A stretch of 64,000 bases of DNA from Pseudomonas sp. B21-056 (GCF_026016325.1 NZ_CP087203.1:1798001-1862000); one strand, 5' to 3'; positions 51,280 through 61,967 are shown, numbered from the stretch's first letter. Made by a program: numbers and translations. The notes: a model not told the origin generated them from the letters alone.

Positions 51280-52974
51280 ATGCACGGTTATGACTACGGG
51301 CTGATCCTCGCCTTTTTCGCGTTGGTGCTGATTCCAGCGCCATTTCTCGGACGGTTCTATTACAAGGTCATGGAAGGTCAGCGCACCTGGCTTTCCCCGG
51401 TTCTCGGGCCGCTGGAGCGAGGCTGTTATCGGTTGGCGGGGGTGGACCCGCAGGTCGAGCAGAGCTGGCAGCAATACACCCTGGCCTTGCTCGCCTTCAA
51501 CCTGGCGGGTTTCGTGTTGCTGTTCGCAATTCTGCTGTTGCAGGGGCATTTGCCGCTCAACACCGAGCAACTGCCCGGCATGGAGTGGACCCAGGCCTTC
51601 AACACGGCCGTCAGCTTCATGACCAACACCAACTGGCAGTCCTACAGCGGTGAAGCGTCCCTGAGTTACCTGAGCCAGATGATTGGCCTCACCGTGCAGA
51701 ATTTCGTCAGTGCCGCCACCGGCCTGGCTGTGCTGGTAGCGCTGTGTCGCGGGATCGGGCGTAAGTCGGCCAGGACCCTCGGCAATTTCTGGGTCGACAT
51801 GACCCGCGCCACCCTCTACGGGTTATTGCCACTGTGCCTGTTGTTGGCGTTGTTCCTGGTATGGCAGGGCGTGCCGCAGACCTTCGCGCAATACGTGCAC
51901 GGCGTGACGATGCAGGGCGCTGACCAAGTGATCCCACTGGGCCCGGCCGCCAGCCAGATAGCGATCAAGCAACTGGGCACCAATGGCGGCGGTTTCTTCG
52001 GCGTCAACTCGGCGCATCCGTTCGAGAACCCGACGGCCTGGAGCAATTTGTTCGAACTCGCTTCGATCATCCTGATTCCCGCAGCGCTGGTGTTTACCTT
52101 CGGCCATTACGTCAAGGACCTGCGCCAGAGTCGGGCAATCATCGCCTGCATGCTCGCGCTCTTTCTGATCGGCGCCGCGACTTCGTTGTGGGCCGAATAC
52201 CAACCGAATCCGGCATTGGCCGATGCGGCCGTGGAGCAGAGCGCGCCGCTGGAAGGCAAGGAAGCGCGTTTCGGCACCACCGCCACGGTGCTGTGGTCGG
52301 TGACCACCACGGCGGCGTCCAACGGCTCGGTCAACGCCATGCACGACAGCCTCAACCCCCTCAGCGGCATGGTCGCGCTGGTGAACATGATGGTCGGCGA
52401 AGTGATCTTCGGTGGCGTCGGGGCCGGGCTCTACGGAATGTTACTGAACGTGCTGATCGCGGTGTTCCTGGCCGGCTTGATGATCGGCCGCACGCCGGAA
52501 TACCTGGGCAAGAAACTCGGTGCCCGGGAAGTGCAGTTGCTGGTGGTGACCCTACTGGTGATGCCGGTGAGTGTGCTGGTTCTGGGTGCCATCGCCGCGA
52601 GCCTGCCCGGGCCGGCCGCTGCGGTGAGCAATCCCGGCGCCCATGGTTTCAGCCAGTTGCTGTACGTCTACACGTCGGCGGGGGCGAACAACGGTTCGGC
52701 ATTCGGCGGATTTGGCGCCAACACGCCGTTCCATAACCTGATGCTGGGCCTGGGCATGTTGATCGGCCGTTTCGGCTACATCCTGCCGGTGCTGGCGTTG
52801 GCCGGCAGCCTGGCGCTGAAGAAAACCGCCCCGATCGGCCAGAACAGTTTCCCCACCCACGGTCCGCTGTTCGTGACCTTGCTGACCGTGACCATTCTGC
52901 TGGTGGGCGGCCTGACTTTCCTGCCGACCCTGGCCCTTGGCCCGATTGCCGAACACCTGAGCATGGGCTTCTGA
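51280..52974 (+). CDS. kdpA: Potassium-transporting ATPase subunit A
   Basis: KdpA is the potassium-selective channel-like subunit of the KdpFABC pump. The 564-residue protein has about ten membrane segments and the expected four selectivity loops, among them [29 protein letters not shown] and [13 protein letters not shown]. The start is ATG 51280 with GGAG seven bases upstream. Longer in-frame readings would run over kdpF. kdpB follows after seven bases. Confidence 0.97.
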   Translation: MHGYDYGLILAFFALVLIPAPFLGRFYYKVMEGQRTWLSPVLGPLERGCYRLAGVDPQVEQSWQQYTLALLAFNLAGFVLLFAILLLQGHLPLNTEQLPGMEWTQAFNTAVSFMTNTNWQSYSGEASLSYLSQMIGLTVQNFVSAATGLAVLVALCRGIGRKSARTLGNFWVDMTRATLYGLLPLCLLLALFLVWQGVPQTFAQYVHGVTMQGADQVIPLGPAASQIAIKQLGTNGGGFFGVNSAHPFENPTAWSNLFELASIILIPAALVFTFGHYVKDLRQSRAIIACMLALFLIGAATSLWAEYQPNPALADAAVEQSAPLEGKEARFGTTATVLWSVTTTAASNGSVNAMHDSLNPLSGMVALVNMMVGEVIFGGVGAGLYGMLLNVLIAVFLAGLMIGRTPEYLGKKLGAREVQLLVVTLLVMPVSVLVLGAIAASLPGPAAAVSNPGAHGFSQLLYVYTSAGANNGSAFGGFGANTPFHNLMLGLGMLIGRFGYILPVLALAGSLALKKTAPIGQNSFPTHGPLFVTLLTVTILLVGGLTFLPTLALGPIAEHLSMGF

Positions 52975-52981
52975 GGATCCG

Positions 52982-55039
52982 ATGATGAATATGCCCGCAC
53001 CCGAAGCGGTCGCCACCCAGGCACCGCAAGTAGCGAAAACCGCCATCTCCGCCTTGTGGCGGCCGGCGTTGCTACAAGCTTTCATCAAGCTCGACCCGCG
53101 CCAGTTGCACCGGGCGCCGGTGATGCTGGTGGTGGAACTGACCGCGATGCTCACCACTGCGCTGTGCTTCGTTCCCGACAGCGCTGTACCGACGTTCGTT
53201 GCCGCGCAGATCGCGCTCTGGCTGTGGTTCACCGTGCTGTTCGCCAACTTCGCCGAGGCGCTGGCCGAAGGACGCGGCAAGGCCCGGGCCGACAGCCTCA
53301 AGGCCGGCAGTGAAGGCCTGAGCGCACGTCGCCGGATCGCCAATGGTTTTGAAGCAATACCCGCCACCCGTTTGCGCAAAGGTGATGTGGTGCGCGTCGA
53401 GGCAGGGGAGATGATTCCGGGCGACGGCGAGGTGATCGAGGGCATTGCCGCGGTCAACGAGGCGGCGATCACGGGGGAGTCGGCACCGGTCATCCGCGAA
53501 TCCGGCGGCGATCGTTCGGCGGTCACCGGCAACACGCGGCTGGTCTCCGACTGGTTGTTGGTGCGCATTACCAGCAATCCCGGTGAGTCCACCCTGGACC
53601 GCATGATCGCTTTGGTCGAAGGCGCCAAGCGCCAGAAGACGCCGAACGAAGTGGCGCTGGACATTCTGTTGATCGGCCTGACGCTGATCTTCCTGTTGGT
53701 GGTGGTGACGCTGCAACCGTTCGCCCATTTCGCCAACGGCAGCCTGCCCCTGGTGTTCCTGGTGGCGCTGTTGGTCACGTTGATTCCTACCACCATCGGC
53801 GGGTTGCTGTCGGCCATCGGCATCGCCGGGATGGACCGGCTGGTGCGCCTGAATGTAATCGCCAAGTCCGGTCGTGCGGTGGAAGCGGCGGGGGATGTGC
53901 ACGTGTTGATGCTGGACAAGACCGGCACCATCACCTTTGGTAATCGTCGTTGTGCAGCGGTTCATGCAGCCCCCGGTGTGAACGTCAAGGCGCTGGCCGA
54001 AGGTGCGCTGTTGGCCTCGTTGGCCGATGACACCGCCGAAGGCAAGTCCATTGTGGACTACCTTCGAGGTTTGCATTCACAGCCCGAGCCCGCCGTGGAA
54101 TCGCTGACGGCGGTGCCGTTCAGTGCTGAAACCCGATTGTCCGGCGTTGATTATCAGGGGCGGGTTTATCGCAAGGGCGCGGTGGATTCGCTGCTGGACT
54201 TTATCGGTCTGTCGCGCAACGAGCTGCCGCCGATGCTGGCCCGGGAAGTCGACAAGATTGCCCAGAGCGGCGGCACGCCTTTATTGGTGAGCGTTGACGG
54301 CAAGCTGCTGGGCGCCATTCACCTCAAGGACGTGGTTAAACCAGGCATCCGTGAGCGCTTCGCCGAGTTGCGCAAGCTGGGCATCCGTACCGTGATGGTC
54401 ACTGGCGACAACCCGCTGACCGCTGCCGCGATTGCCGCTGAAGCGGGCGTCGATGACGTGCTGGCCGAGGCCACCCCGGAGAAGAAGCTGGCGCGTATCC
54501 GCCATGAGCAAGATGACGGTCGGCTGGTGGCCATGTGCGGCGACGGCGCCAACGATGCCCCGGCCCTGGCCCAGGCCGATGTCGGCATGGCGATGAACGA
54601 CGGCACGCAAGCGGCGCGGGAGGCGGCCAACATGGTCGATCTCGACAGTGACCCGACCAAGTTGTTGGATGTGGTGCAGATCGGCAAGGAGCTGTTGGTG
54701 ACCCGTGGGGCGCTGACCACCTTTTCCATCGCCAATGACATCGCCAAGTACTTCGCAATCCTGCCGGCGTTGTTCGCCTCGATTTATCCACAGCTCGGCG
54801 TGTTGAACGTGATGCACCTGAGCAGCCCGCAGAGCGCCATCCTCTCGGCCATTGTGTTCAACGCGTTGATCATCGTGGTGCTGATCCCCCTGGCCCTGCG
54901 CGGCGTGCGGGTGCAGGCGGCGAGCGCGGCGGCGTTGCTGCGGCGCAACCTGTTGATCTATGGCCTGGGTGGGATCGTGGTGCCGTTCGTGGGGATCAAG
55001 GGGATTGATGTGTTGCTGACGGCGTTGGGGCTGGTTTGA
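52982..55039 (+). CDS. kdpB: Potassium-transporting ATPase subunit B
   Basis: KdpB is the P-type ATPase subunit that energises KdpA. The 685-residue protein has the phosphorylated Asp at about residue 312 in [11 protein letters not shown], the dephosphorylation motif ITGESAP, the hinge motif [18 protein letters not shown], and membrane segments before, between and after the cytoplasmic domains. The ribosome site is TGAGGATC. A REP-like element fills the 178-base gap to kdpC, which interrupts an otherwise tight operon. Confidence 0.97.
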   Translation: MMNMPAPEAVATQAPQVAKTAISALWRPALLQAFIKLDPRQLHRAPVMLVVELTAMLTTALCFVPDSAVPTFVAAQIALWLWFTVLFANFAEALAEGRGKARADSLKAGSEGLSARRRIANGFEAIPATRLRKGDVVRVEAGEMIPGDGEVIEGIAAVNEAAITGESAPVIRESGGDRSAVTGNTRLVSDWLLVRITSNPGESTLDRMIALVEGAKRQKTPNEVALDILLIGLTLIFLLVVVTLQPFAHFANGSLPLVFLVALLVTLIPTTIGGLLSAIGIAGMDRLVRLNVIAKSGRAVEAAGDVHVLMLDKTGTITFGNRRCAAVHAAPGVNVKALAEGALLASLADDTAEGKSIVDYLRGLHSQPEPAVESLTAVPFSAETRLSGVDYQGRVYRKGAVDSLLDFIGLSRNELPPMLAREVDKIAQSGGTPLLVSVDGKLLGAIHLKDVVKPGIRERFAELRKLGIRTVMVTGDNPLTAAAIAAEAGVDDVLAEATPEKKLARIRHEQDDGRLVAMCGDGANDAPALAQADVGMAMNDGTQAAREAANMVDLDSDPTKLLDVVQIGKELLVTRGALTTFSIANDIAKYFAILPALFASIYPQLGVLNVMHLSSPQSAILSAIVFNALIIVVLIPLALRGVRVQAASAAALLRRNLLIYGLGGIVVPFVGIKGIDVLLTALGLV

Positions 55040-55062
55040 AGTTTGAAGCGTGCAGCTAACCC

Positions 55063-55191
55063 TGTGGCGAGGGGATTTATCCCCGCTAGGCTGCGCCGCA
55101 GCCCCAAACCTGTACCCAATGTGTCAGGCAAACGGTGGCGAATGCTCTGGGGTCGCTGCGCAACCCAGCGGGGATAAATCCCCTCGCCACA
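55063..55191. repeat. REP-like inverted repeat, second family, copy 2 (between kdpB and kdpC)
   Basis: Arms at 55063-55092 (TGTGGCGAGGGGATTTATCC...) and 55164-55191 are inverted copies, as at 9150-9275. The element lies inside the kdp operon, 24 bases after kdpB and 27 before kdpC. Confidence 0.9.
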
Positions 55192-55217
55192 AATAGGTTT
55201 CAACTGAGGATCTCTGT

Positions 55218-55763
55218 ATGTCTATGCTAATTCGCCCGGCCCTGAGCCTGTTACTGCTGATGACCCTGATCACCGGCATCGCCTACCCCCTGCTGGTCAC
55301 GGCCGTAGCGCAAGTCGCCTTTCCCGTCCAGGCCAACGGCAGCCTGGTCCAGGATGCCGACGGCAAGGTCCGTGGCTCGCTGCTGATCGCCCAGGATTTC
55401 CAGGGGGATGCCTGGTTCCATCCACGTCCCTCGGCCGGCACCTTCGCCACGGTTGCCAGCGGTGCCAGTAACCTTTCCCCGAGCAATCCGGCCCTGGCCA
55501 CACGGATAATCGACGATGCCTGCACGCTGCTGGTACCCGGCCAGGGCCCGGTGCCGCTGGCGCTGTTGACCACTTCCGGCAGCGGGCTGGATCCGCACTT
55601 GCCACCGGCGGCGATTGCCTATCAACTGGCGCGAGTCGCCGCAGCGCGCAACCTGCCGGTCCAGACCTTGCAGCATTTGCTCGACACCCACATCGAGCAG
55701 CCTCTGGTGGGGCCGCCCGTGGTGAATGTGCTGGCGTTGAACCTGGCGCTGGAAAAACTGTAA
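55218..55763 (+). CDS. kdpC: Potassium-transporting ATPase subunit C
   Basis: KdpC is the single-span accessory subunit of the Kdp pump. The 181-residue protein has one N-terminal membrane segment (about 5-27, with [17 protein letters not shown]) and a periplasmic domain carrying [31 protein letters not shown] and the C-terminal [13 protein letters not shown], all typical. REP elements lie on both sides of the gene. Confidence 0.96.
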   Translation: MSMLIRPALSLLLLMTLITGIAYPLLVTAVAQVAFPVQANGSLVQDADGKVRGSLLIAQDFQGDAWFHPRPSAGTFATVASGASNLSPSNPALATRIIDDACTLLVPGQGPVPLALLTTSGSGLDPHLPPAAIAYQLARVAAARNLPVQTLQHLLDTHIEQPLVGPPVVNVLALNLALEKL

Positions 55764-55768
55764 TCCCT

Positions 55769-55857
55769 TGTGGGAGCGAGCCTGCTCGCGATAGCGGTGT
55801 ATCAATGACACAGCCGCAAGCTGACACATTGCCATCGCGAGCAGGCTCGCTCCCACC
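55769..55857. repeat. REP doublet (GTGGGAGCGAG family), copy 5 (between kdpC and kdpD)
   Basis: Inverted cores at 55769-55795 and 55831-55857 begin 5 bases after the kdpC stop. kdpD starts 64 bases later. Confidence 0.9.
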
Positions 55858-55921
55858 AGGGGTTCATACAGCCTGTGAGAATGGGCATGCCATCAATATC
55901 TGAAAGCACGAGATCCACACC

Positions 55922-58573
55922 ATGAGCGACTCCGGCCGCGCCGACGCCCTGTTAGCCAACCTGCCCCGCAGCGGTCGTGGCCGGCTCAAGGTCTTTCTGG
56001 GCGCGGCACCGGGTGTCGGCAAGACCTACGCCATGCTGCAAGCGGCCCACACCCGGTTGCGTCAGAACGTGAAGGTCATCGCCGGCGTGGTGGAGACGCA
56101 CGGTCGCGCCGAAACCGAAGCGCTGCTCGGCGGCCTGGTGCAACAGCCGTTGGTGCGCTCCCGATACCGTGGCGTGATGCTCGAAGAAATGGACCTCGAC
56201 GGCCTGCTCGCCGCCCGGCCAAGCCTGGTGCTGGTGGACGAACTGGCCCACAGCAATGCCCCCGGCAGCCGCCACGCCAAGCGCTGGCAAGACATTCAAG
56301 AGCTGCTTGCCGCCGGCATCGACGTCTACACCACCGTCAACGTCCAGCACCTGGAAAGCCTCAATGACCAGGTGCGTGGCATCACCGGTGTGCAGGTTCG
56401 CGAAACGCTGCCGGATTGGGTCCTGCAGGAAGCCGATGAACTGTTGCTGATCGACTTGCCACCTCGCGAGCTGCTGGAGCGCCTGCGCGATGGCAAGGTC
56501 TACGTGCCGGAGCAGGCCCGTGCGGCGATAGACGCTTTCTTTACCCAGACCAACCTGACGGCCCTGCGTGAACTGGCGATGCAGACCGCCGCCGCGCAGG
56601 TGGATAACGACCTGGCCCTGGGTTATCGGCAGCAGGGGCAGGCTGCCCCGGTGGTGCGGGGGCGATTGTTGGTGGGTGTGGACGGTGATGATCAAGCCGA
56701 GCGCCTGGTGCGCCATGCCAGCCGCGTCGCCCAGCGGCGACATCTGCCGTGGAGCCTGGTGCATGTGGACAACGGCGGCGCCCGGGACGAGGCCTTGCGC
56801 CAGCGCCTGCAAAATGCCCAGCAACTGGCGGAACGTCTTGGCGGCGAAGTGGTGCTGCTGCGGGCCGGCGAGGTGGCCAGGACCCTGATCCAGCATGCCG
56901 TCGAACGTCGCGCCACTCTGGTCCTGGTAGGGCAGTCCCGGCCGCGCCTGCGCAGGCGATTGTTCGGGGGTGGCCTGGCTTCACGCTTGTTGCGCGATGC
57001 CCGGGGGCTGGAGATCAACGTGCTGGACAGCGATGAACAAACGCGTCCTGCCCGCGTATATACCAGTAGCGTCCAGACCGGTTTCGACTACGTCCTGGCG
57101 TTGCTGGCGACCGTGGCGGCCAGTGCATTGGCCTGGGGAATTTCAGGGCTGCTGGCGTTGCCCAATATCTCCCTGGTGTTTCTGATGGCGGTCCTGCTGG
57201 TGGCGGTGCGCAGCAGCCTCGGCCCAGCGTTGGCCTGCGCGGCACTGTCGTTCCTGGCCTACGACTTTCTGTTCATCCCGCCGAACTTTTCCCTCGCCAT
57301 CCAGCGTGACGAAGACGTGCTGACGCTGGTGTTCTTTCTGCTGATGGCGGCCCTGACCGGCAACCTGGCCGCTCGCCAGCGCCGGCAGTTGCAGGCGCTG
57401 CGTGAGACTCAGCAGGAAACTGGCGAGCTACTCGACCTGTCACGCAAGCTCACGGCTGCCACCGACCGCCAGGCAGTAATCAGCGCCGCCGCGCAGCACT
57501 TCAACGGCTGGCACGACTTGCAGTTGTGCCTGCTCAATCGAGAGGGGCAGAGTGGCTGGAAGGTCGAGACCACGGAGCCGCTGACGTTCGTCGAGGCCGA
57601 ACGTGCGGCAGCCGACTGGGCCTGGCAGCACGATCAGCCCGCGGGTGCCGGTACCGGGACGCTGCCGTCCGGGCGCTGGTGGTGGTGGCCGTTATCGGTG
57701 GAAGGTGGACCGCTGGCTTTGTTGGGGGTGCGCTCGAAAGACGATAAGCCTCTGGACGGTCAGCGTCGTCGCTGGTTGGCGGCCCTCAGCCAGCCACTGG
57801 CCCAGGCGCTGGCCCGGGCGCAATTGGCCCAGGATCTGGAGGCGGCGCGCCTGCATGGCGAGACCGAGCAACTGCGTAGCGCCTTGCTGGCCTCGGTGTC
57901 CCACGATCTGCGCACACCGCTGACCGCCATGCGCGGCAGCATCGACAGCCTGTTGGCGCTGGGGGAGGCGATCCCGCTGGCGGATCGTCGCGAATTGCTC
58001 GAAGGCACCCGCGATGAGGCCGAGCGTCTGGATCGCTACATCCAGAATCTGCTGGACATGACCCGCCTCGGTCACGGTGCCCTGAAACTGGCGCGGGACT
58101 GGGTGGCGCCGGCCGATATCGTCGGCAGCGCGTTGAACCGCCTGAGGGCGGTGCTGGCGCCGCTGATGGTCAGCGTCGAGGTGCCTGCCGAATTGCCATT
58201 GCTGCATGTCCACGCGGCGCTGATCGAACAGGCCCTGGTGAATGTGCTGGAAAATGCCGCGCGTTTCTCGCCGGCCCACGGGCGCCTGTCGTTGAGCGCG
58301 GGCGCGACCGACAGCGAAGTGTTTTTTGCCGTGTCCGATGAGGGGCCGGGGATTCCTGAGCAAGAGCGGGAGAAAATCTTCGACATGTTCTACACCGCGG
58401 CACGCGGCGACCGGGGTGGGCAGGGCACGGGGTTGGGACTGGCGATCTGTCAGGGCATGGTGGGCGCCCATGGCGGGCGGATCAGCGTGGGCGATGGCCT
58501 CGATGGACGTGGCACCTGCATCACCTTGCACTTGCCCTTGCAGACACAACCGGGCATGGACGATGAAGCCTGA
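55922..58573 (+). CDS. kdpD: Sensor histidine kinase KdpD
   Basis: KdpD senses potassium and turgor status and phosphorylates KdpE. The 883-residue protein has the N-terminal KdpD domain with a Walker-type GAAPGVGKTYAML, a universal-stress-protein-like region (about 240-370), four membrane segments (about 390-490), a GAF-like region, and the kinase core. The phospho-accepting His is about residue 661 in SVSHDLRTPLTAMRG. The ATP-binding N, G1 and G2 boxes are NVLENAARFSP, SDEGPGIP and GTGLGLAI. kdpE follows after 47 bases. Confidence 0.96.
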   Translation: MSDSGRADALLANLPRSGRGRLKVFLGAAPGVGKTYAMLQAAHTRLRQNVKVIAGVVETHGRAETEALLGGLVQQPLVRSRYRGVMLEEMDLDGLLAARPSLVLVDELAHSNAPGSRHAKRWQDIQELLAAGIDVYTTVNVQHLESLNDQVRGITGVQVRETLPDWVLQEADELLLIDLPPRELLERLRDGKVYVPEQARAAIDAFFTQTNLTALRELAMQTAAAQVDNDLALGYRQQGQAAPVVRGRLLVGVDGDDQAERLVRHASRVAQRRHLPWSLVHVDNGGARDEALRQRLQNAQQLAERLGGEVVLLRAGEVARTLIQHAVERRATLVLVGQSRPRLRRRLFGGGLASRLLRDARGLEINVLDSDEQTRPARVYTSSVQTGFDYVLALLATVAASALAWGISGLLALPNISLVFLMAVLLVAVRSSLGPALACAALSFLAYDFLFIPPNFSLAIQRDEDVLTLVFFLLMAALTGNLAARQRRQLQALRETQQETGELLDLSRKLTAATDRQAVISAAAQHFNGWHDLQLCLLNREGQSGWKVETTEPLTFVEAERAAADWAWQHDQPAGAGTGTLPSGRWWWWPLSVEGGPLALLGVRSKDDKPLDGQRRRWLAALSQPLAQALARAQLAQDLEAARLHGETEQLRSALLASVSHDLRTPLTAMRGSIDSLLALGEAIPLADRRELLEGTRDEAERLDRYIQNLLDMTRLGHGALKLARDWVAPADIVGSALNRLRAVLAPLMVSVEVPAELPLLHVHAALIEQALVNVLENAARFSPAHGRLSLSAGATDSEVFFAVSDEGPGIPEQEREKIFDMFYTAARGDRGGQGTGLGLAICQGMVGAHGGRISVGDGLDGRGTCITLHLPLQTQPGMDDEA

Positions 58574-58620
58574 GCCGGGCTGGGATATTCTTGCTCCTTC
58601 CCTTGTATTGAACCGATCCC

Positions 58621-59319
58621 ATGAGCCAGACCGCGACCATCCTGGTCATCGATGACGAACCGCAGATCCGCAAGTTCCTGCGCATCAGCCTGGCCTCCCA
58701 GGGCTACAAGGTGCTGGAGGCCGGCACGGGGGCCGATGGCCTGGCCCAGGCGGCCTTGAACAAGCCTGATCTGCTGGTGCTCGACCTGGGCCTGCCGGAC
58801 ATGGATGGTCAACAGGTGCTGTGCGAGTTTCGCCAATGGTCGACGGTGCCGGTGCTGGTGCTTTCGGTGCGGGCCAGTGAAGCGCAGAAAGTCGAGGCGC
58901 TGGACAATGGCGCCAACGATTACGTGACCAAGCCGTTCGGTATCCAGGAGTTCCTGGCCCGCGTTCGGGCCCTGTTGCGCCAGGCCCCGGCAGGCGAGGC
59001 GCGGGAAGCTGCACTGACGTTCGGCCCGTTGACGGTGGACCTGGCGTATCGCCGGGTGCTGCTGGATGGCGCCGAAGTGGCCCTGACCCGCAAGGAATAC
59101 GCCGTGCTGGCGCAACTGGCGCGGCACCCCGGACGGGTCATCACCCAGCAGCAATTGCTCAAGGACATCTGGGGCCCGACGCACACTGAAGACAGTCATT
59201 ACCTGCGTATCGTGGTCGGCCACTTGCGTCAAAAACTGGCCGACGACCCGACTCGTCCCCGGTTCATTGTGACCGAGGCGGGGGTGGGGTATCGGTTGTT
59301 GGGGGAGGGTGGGCTTTAG
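58621..59319 (+). CDS. kdpE: Response regulator KdpE
   Basis: KdpE activates the kdp operon when phosphorylated by KdpD. The 232-residue protein is an OmpR/PhoB type regulator: a receiver domain with acidic pocket DDE near residues 11-13, phospho-acceptor Asp near residue 55 (LVLDLGLPDMDG) and KPF near residue 105. A C-terminal winged helix follows (YAVLAQLARHPGRVITQQQL, then HYLRIVVGHLRQKL). It ends the kdp operon. A REP doublet follows. Confidence 0.96.
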   Translation: MSQTATILVIDDEPQIRKFLRISLASQGYKVLEAGTGADGLAQAALNKPDLLVLDLGLPDMDGQQVLCEFRQWSTVPVLVLSVRASEAQKVEALDNGANDYVTKPFGIQEFLARVRALLRQAPAGEAREAALTFGPLTVDLAYRRVLLDGAEVALTRKEYAVLAQLARHPGRVITQQQLLKDIWGPTHTEDSHYLRIVVGHLRQKLADDPTRPRFIVTEAGVGYRLLGEGGL

Positions 59320-59339
59320 TTCATCTTCACCTGGGCGAT

Positions 59340-59438
59340 TGCCATCGCGAGCAGGCTCGCTCCCACATTGGACGAGCGGTATCCACAAACAGGTGTCCGG
59401 CCTCGATCCAAATGTGGGAGCGAGCCTGCTCGCGATGA
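59340..59438. repeat. REP doublet (GTGGGAGCGAG family), copy 6
   Basis: Cores at 59340-59367 and 59412-59438 lie in the convergent gap between kdpE and the patatin-like gene. Their outward order is the same as in the copy at 13290. Confidence 0.9.
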
Positions 59439-59461
59439 GGCCCTAACACCCGCTGAAAATC

Positions 59462-60499
59462 TCAGTTCTGCTCACTCTCATACCGATCCAAAGTATCACT
59501 GGCAATCTCCCGCCCCAGGGCGATCAACTCCGGCGCCTTGTAGAACTCGAAGAACCGGCACACCCGTTTTGGCACGTTGATCAGTACATCCGGCGGATAC
59601 CCGGCGATCTTGTACTGGGCCAGCGAGGTCTGCATCACCTCGAAACTCTGGTTGATCAAGTCCAGCAACGAGGCCGGGCCGACGTTATCGATGATGAACG
59701 AACCGGTGGCGGACTTCGGTGCGCCTTCGGCCTCGGGCGCGGCGGCCGGTTGCTGGCCTTCGGGCTCGGCGGATTCGAGCCAGGGGTTGATGTCGGCGGC
59801 CTCGGCCTTCAACGCTTCCTGCTCCAGCAGCAACAATTGTTCGGCCTGCTTGCGCCGAAATGGAAATTTCGACCCCAGGGAACTGATCAGGTTGTCGAAG
59901 CGACTCCTGAATGCGGCGGGGCGGGGGATCACCGGCAGTTTGTATTGGCGCTGGTTGGTGGCATTGAGGTTGACCGCGATAATCAGGTCGCAATGACTCG
60001 ACACCACCGGCACGATCGGCAGCGGATTGAGCAGCCCACCGTCCACCAGCATGCGATTGCCCTGCATCACCGGCGTGAACAGGCTGGGGATCGCCGCCGA
60101 GGCGCGCATCGCCTGATGCAGGCAACCTTCCTGGAACCAGATTTCCTGTTGGTTGGTCAGGTCCGTGGCCACGGCGGTGTAGGGGATGCGCAGGTCTTCG
60201 ATATTGAGTTCACCGACGATCTTGCGAATCTGCCCGAAGACTTTTTCACCGCGAATCGCCCCGAGGCGAAAGCTGACATCCACCAGCCGCAACACGTCCA
60301 GGTAGTCCAGGCTTTCGATCCAGTTGCGGTAATCCCTGAGCTTGCCGGCAGCGTAGATGCCGCCCACCACCGCGCCCATCGAGCAACCGGCGATGCAGGC
60401 AATGTCGTAGCCGCGTCGTTCGATCTCCTCGATCACGCCGATATGGGCATAGCCCCGGGCGCCGCCCGAGCCCAATACCAATGCGACACGTTTTGTCAT
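59462..60499 (-). CDS. Patatin-like phospholipase (RssA type)
   Basis: The product has 345 residues from ATG 60499 (MTKRVALVLG), preceded by AGAGG at seven bases; the frame is open to 60568. The oxyanion loop GSGGARGYAHIG (10-21), nucleophile Ser40 in GCSMG and catalytic Asp153 in VDGGLLNP form the Ser-Asp dyad of patatin lipases. No signal peptide is seen, so it is probably cytoplasmic or membrane-associated. The C-terminal part has an Ala/Glu/Pro-rich linker (about 265-290) before a conserved tail. It resembles RssA of E. coli, whose biological role is unclear, rather than the secreted effectors such as ExoU. Confidence 0.9.
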   Translation of the reverse strand: MTKRVALVLGSGGARGYAHIGVIEEIERRGYDIACIAGCSMGAVVGGIYAAGKLRDYRNWIESLDYLDVLRLVDVSFRLGAIRGEKVFGQIRKIVGELNIEDLRIPYTAVATDLTNQQEIWFQEGCLHQAMRASAAIPSLFTPVMQGNRMLVDGGLLNPLPIVPVVSSHCDLIIAVNLNATNQRQYKLPVIPRPAAFRSRFDNLISSLGSKFPFRRKQAEQLLLLEQEALKAEAADINPWLESAEPEGQQPAAAPEAEGAPKSATGSFIIDNVGPASLLDLINQSFEVMQTSLAQYKIAGYPPDVLINVPKRVCRFFEFYKAPELIALGREIASDTLDRYESEQN

Positions 60500-60703
60500 G
60501 ACCCGGCCTCTTGTCGAACAGACTTCAACAATGCACTCATCGACGGCCCGGCTCAATCGTTGTGGCACAGGCGTCGTTTATTGACACGCTGGTGTGACAT
60601 TTTTGTATGCTCGCCCACACTTGAAATCAGGCGGTCCAGCCAAGGCACTTTTCGCCTTTGCGACCGTCTTACCAGCACGACTGTTTGACCTGACTGAGGT
60701 GTA

Positions 60704-60997
60704 ATGATGAAAGCCCGGATCTGCCTGCCCGTAGTAGCATCCCTGATGGTTCTGGCCCTGGCCGGTTGCGCAGGCAAAACAGCTTATCGTGACAGCTGCG
60801 GCACCCAGCTCGACGCCGCCTGGCATGAACTGGACCTCGCCAAGGCCGAAGGCTTTGCCGGTACCGTCAGCTACTCCAAGGCCCTGTCGCTGCTGACCGG
60901 CGCCAAGACCCAGCAGCAATTCGAAGCGTTCGAGGGCTGCTCGAGAAAAGCCGAGAAGGCGCGCTTCTACATCCGCGAATCCCGCGCGGGACGATAA
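60704..60997 (+). CDS. Small putative lipoprotein
   Basis: This 97-residue product has the signal MMKARICLPVVASLMVLALA ending in the lipobox LAGC, so Cys22 is the predicted lipidated residue. The next residue is Ala, consistent with outer-membrane sorting. The mature part contains LDAAWHELDLAKAEGFAGTV and a helical repeat-like region with ALSLLTGAKTQQQFEAFEGC, resembling a single TPR-type helical hairpin. Two further Cys could form a disulfide. Function unknown. It is divergent from the patatin-like gene and precedes the CHAD gene. Confidence 0.75.
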   Translation: MMKARICLPVVASLMVLALAGCAGKTAYRDSCGTQLDAAWHELDLAKAEGFAGTVSYSKALSLLTGAKTQQQFEAFEGCSRKAEKARFYIRESRAGR

Positions 60998-61004
60998 CAG
61001 CAGC

Positions 61005-61088
61005 GGCAAGTTGTAAGCGACAAGCTGCAAGAGAGAAGCACGCGACACACCTCTACTTGCAGCTCGAAGCTTGAGGCTTGCAACTGCG
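61005..61088. repeat. Inverted repeat of the GCTGCAAG/CTTGCAGC type
   Basis: GCAAGTTGTAAGCGACAAGC followed by TGCAAG at about 61006-61031 is mirrored by CTTGCAGCTCGAAGCTTGAG and GCTTGCAACTGC at about 61057-61088. The arms are imperfect. Similar elements with AAGCTGCAAG cores are common in Pseudomonas intergenic DNA. Confidence 0.55.
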
Positions 61089-61103
61089 TACGGAGTACGC
61101 CCC

Positions 61104-61865
61104 ATGATCGATCGGCTGGTGGCCCGGATACTGGGCCTGGAAGTCCGCCTGCTGGCCTGCCAGGCCCGCTTGGATGCCCATACCGACAGCGAAGCGCTGC
61201 ATGACCTGCGGACCACGGTCCGTCGTTTGCGCAGCCTGCTTCGCCCGTTGCGCGGCTTGCCAGGCGTCGAACAGCTGGAAACGGCCGCTTCGGCGGTCGG
61301 CACCCTGACCACGCCGTTGCGTGACCGGGAAGTGCTGGCGGCCTACCTTGAGCAGCACGGCAACACCGACGCGGCGCAACGGCGCCGGCTGCAGATGGCC
61401 GAGGCCTATCCAGCCGTGGCCGCCAGTCGGGAGTTGCTGCAGCTGTTGATGATCCTCGATGCATTTCCACGCTTCATTCGCGCTGCCCAGCGCCAGGGCC
61501 TGCTCAAGGGATTGCGCAGACGCATCGAAAAACGTCTGGGCAAACAATGGGAAAAACTCGGTGAAGCCTTGCGTGATCCGGCCCATGACCGCCACCGGTT
61601 GCGGCTGCTGATCAAGCGCGTGCGCTACGCGATCGAAGCCTACCCGGAACTCGATCGCCTGCCGGAAGCGGCCATGCCCCGACTCAAGTCCGCCCAAGGC
61701 GCCCTGGGCGATTGGCACGACTGCTGGCAATGGCTGGCGCGGGCCGAACAGGAACAGGATCTGCAAGTGTGTGTGCCGGTCTGGCGCAGCACCATGGCCA
61801 AGGCCGAAGCCAAGGCTGACAAGGTGCTCGATAAGTTGATTGCCAGCTGCTTTCACAAATCCTGA
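61104..61865 (+). CDS. CHAD-domain protein
   Basis: This 253-residue protein is started at ATG 61104 (MIDRLVARIL) with GGAG nine bases upstream. CHAD domains are helical bundles with conserved His and basic residues that bind inorganic polyphosphate. Here ALHDLRTTVRRLRSLLRPLR near residues 32-51 and HRLRLLIKRVRYAIEAYPEL near 160-180 supply the two basic helices, and GDWHDCWQWL the last conserved one. No CYTH/triphosphatase domain is fused or adjacent. A role at polyphosphate granules is inferred from the family. Confidence 0.88.
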   Translation: MIDRLVARILGLEVRLLACQARLDAHTDSEALHDLRTTVRRLRSLLRPLRGLPGVEQLETAASAVGTLTTPLRDREVLAAYLEQHGNTDAAQRRRLQMAEAYPAVAASRELLQLLMILDAFPRFIRAAQRQGLLKGLRRRIEKRLGKQWEKLGEALRDPAHDRHRLRLLIKRVRYAIEAYPELDRLPEAAMPRLKSAQGALGDWHDCWQWLARAEQEQDLQVCVPVWRSTMAKAEAKADKVLDKLIASCFHKS

Positions 61866-61883
61866 ACTCCACACTTATCCCCC

Positions 61884-61967
61884 TGTGGGAGAGCCTGCCC
61901 GCGATAGCACCGGGTCAACTTGCATCCATGCTGCCTGACCCTCCGCCATCGCGAGCAGGCTCGCACA
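61884..61967. repeat. Degenerate REP doublet (GTGGGAGCGAG family), copy 7
   Basis: Both halves, 61884-61906 (TGTGGGAGAGCCTGCCCGCG) and 61943-61967, have lost bases in the core compared with the other copies, so this is an older or decayed doublet. Confidence 0.75.
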
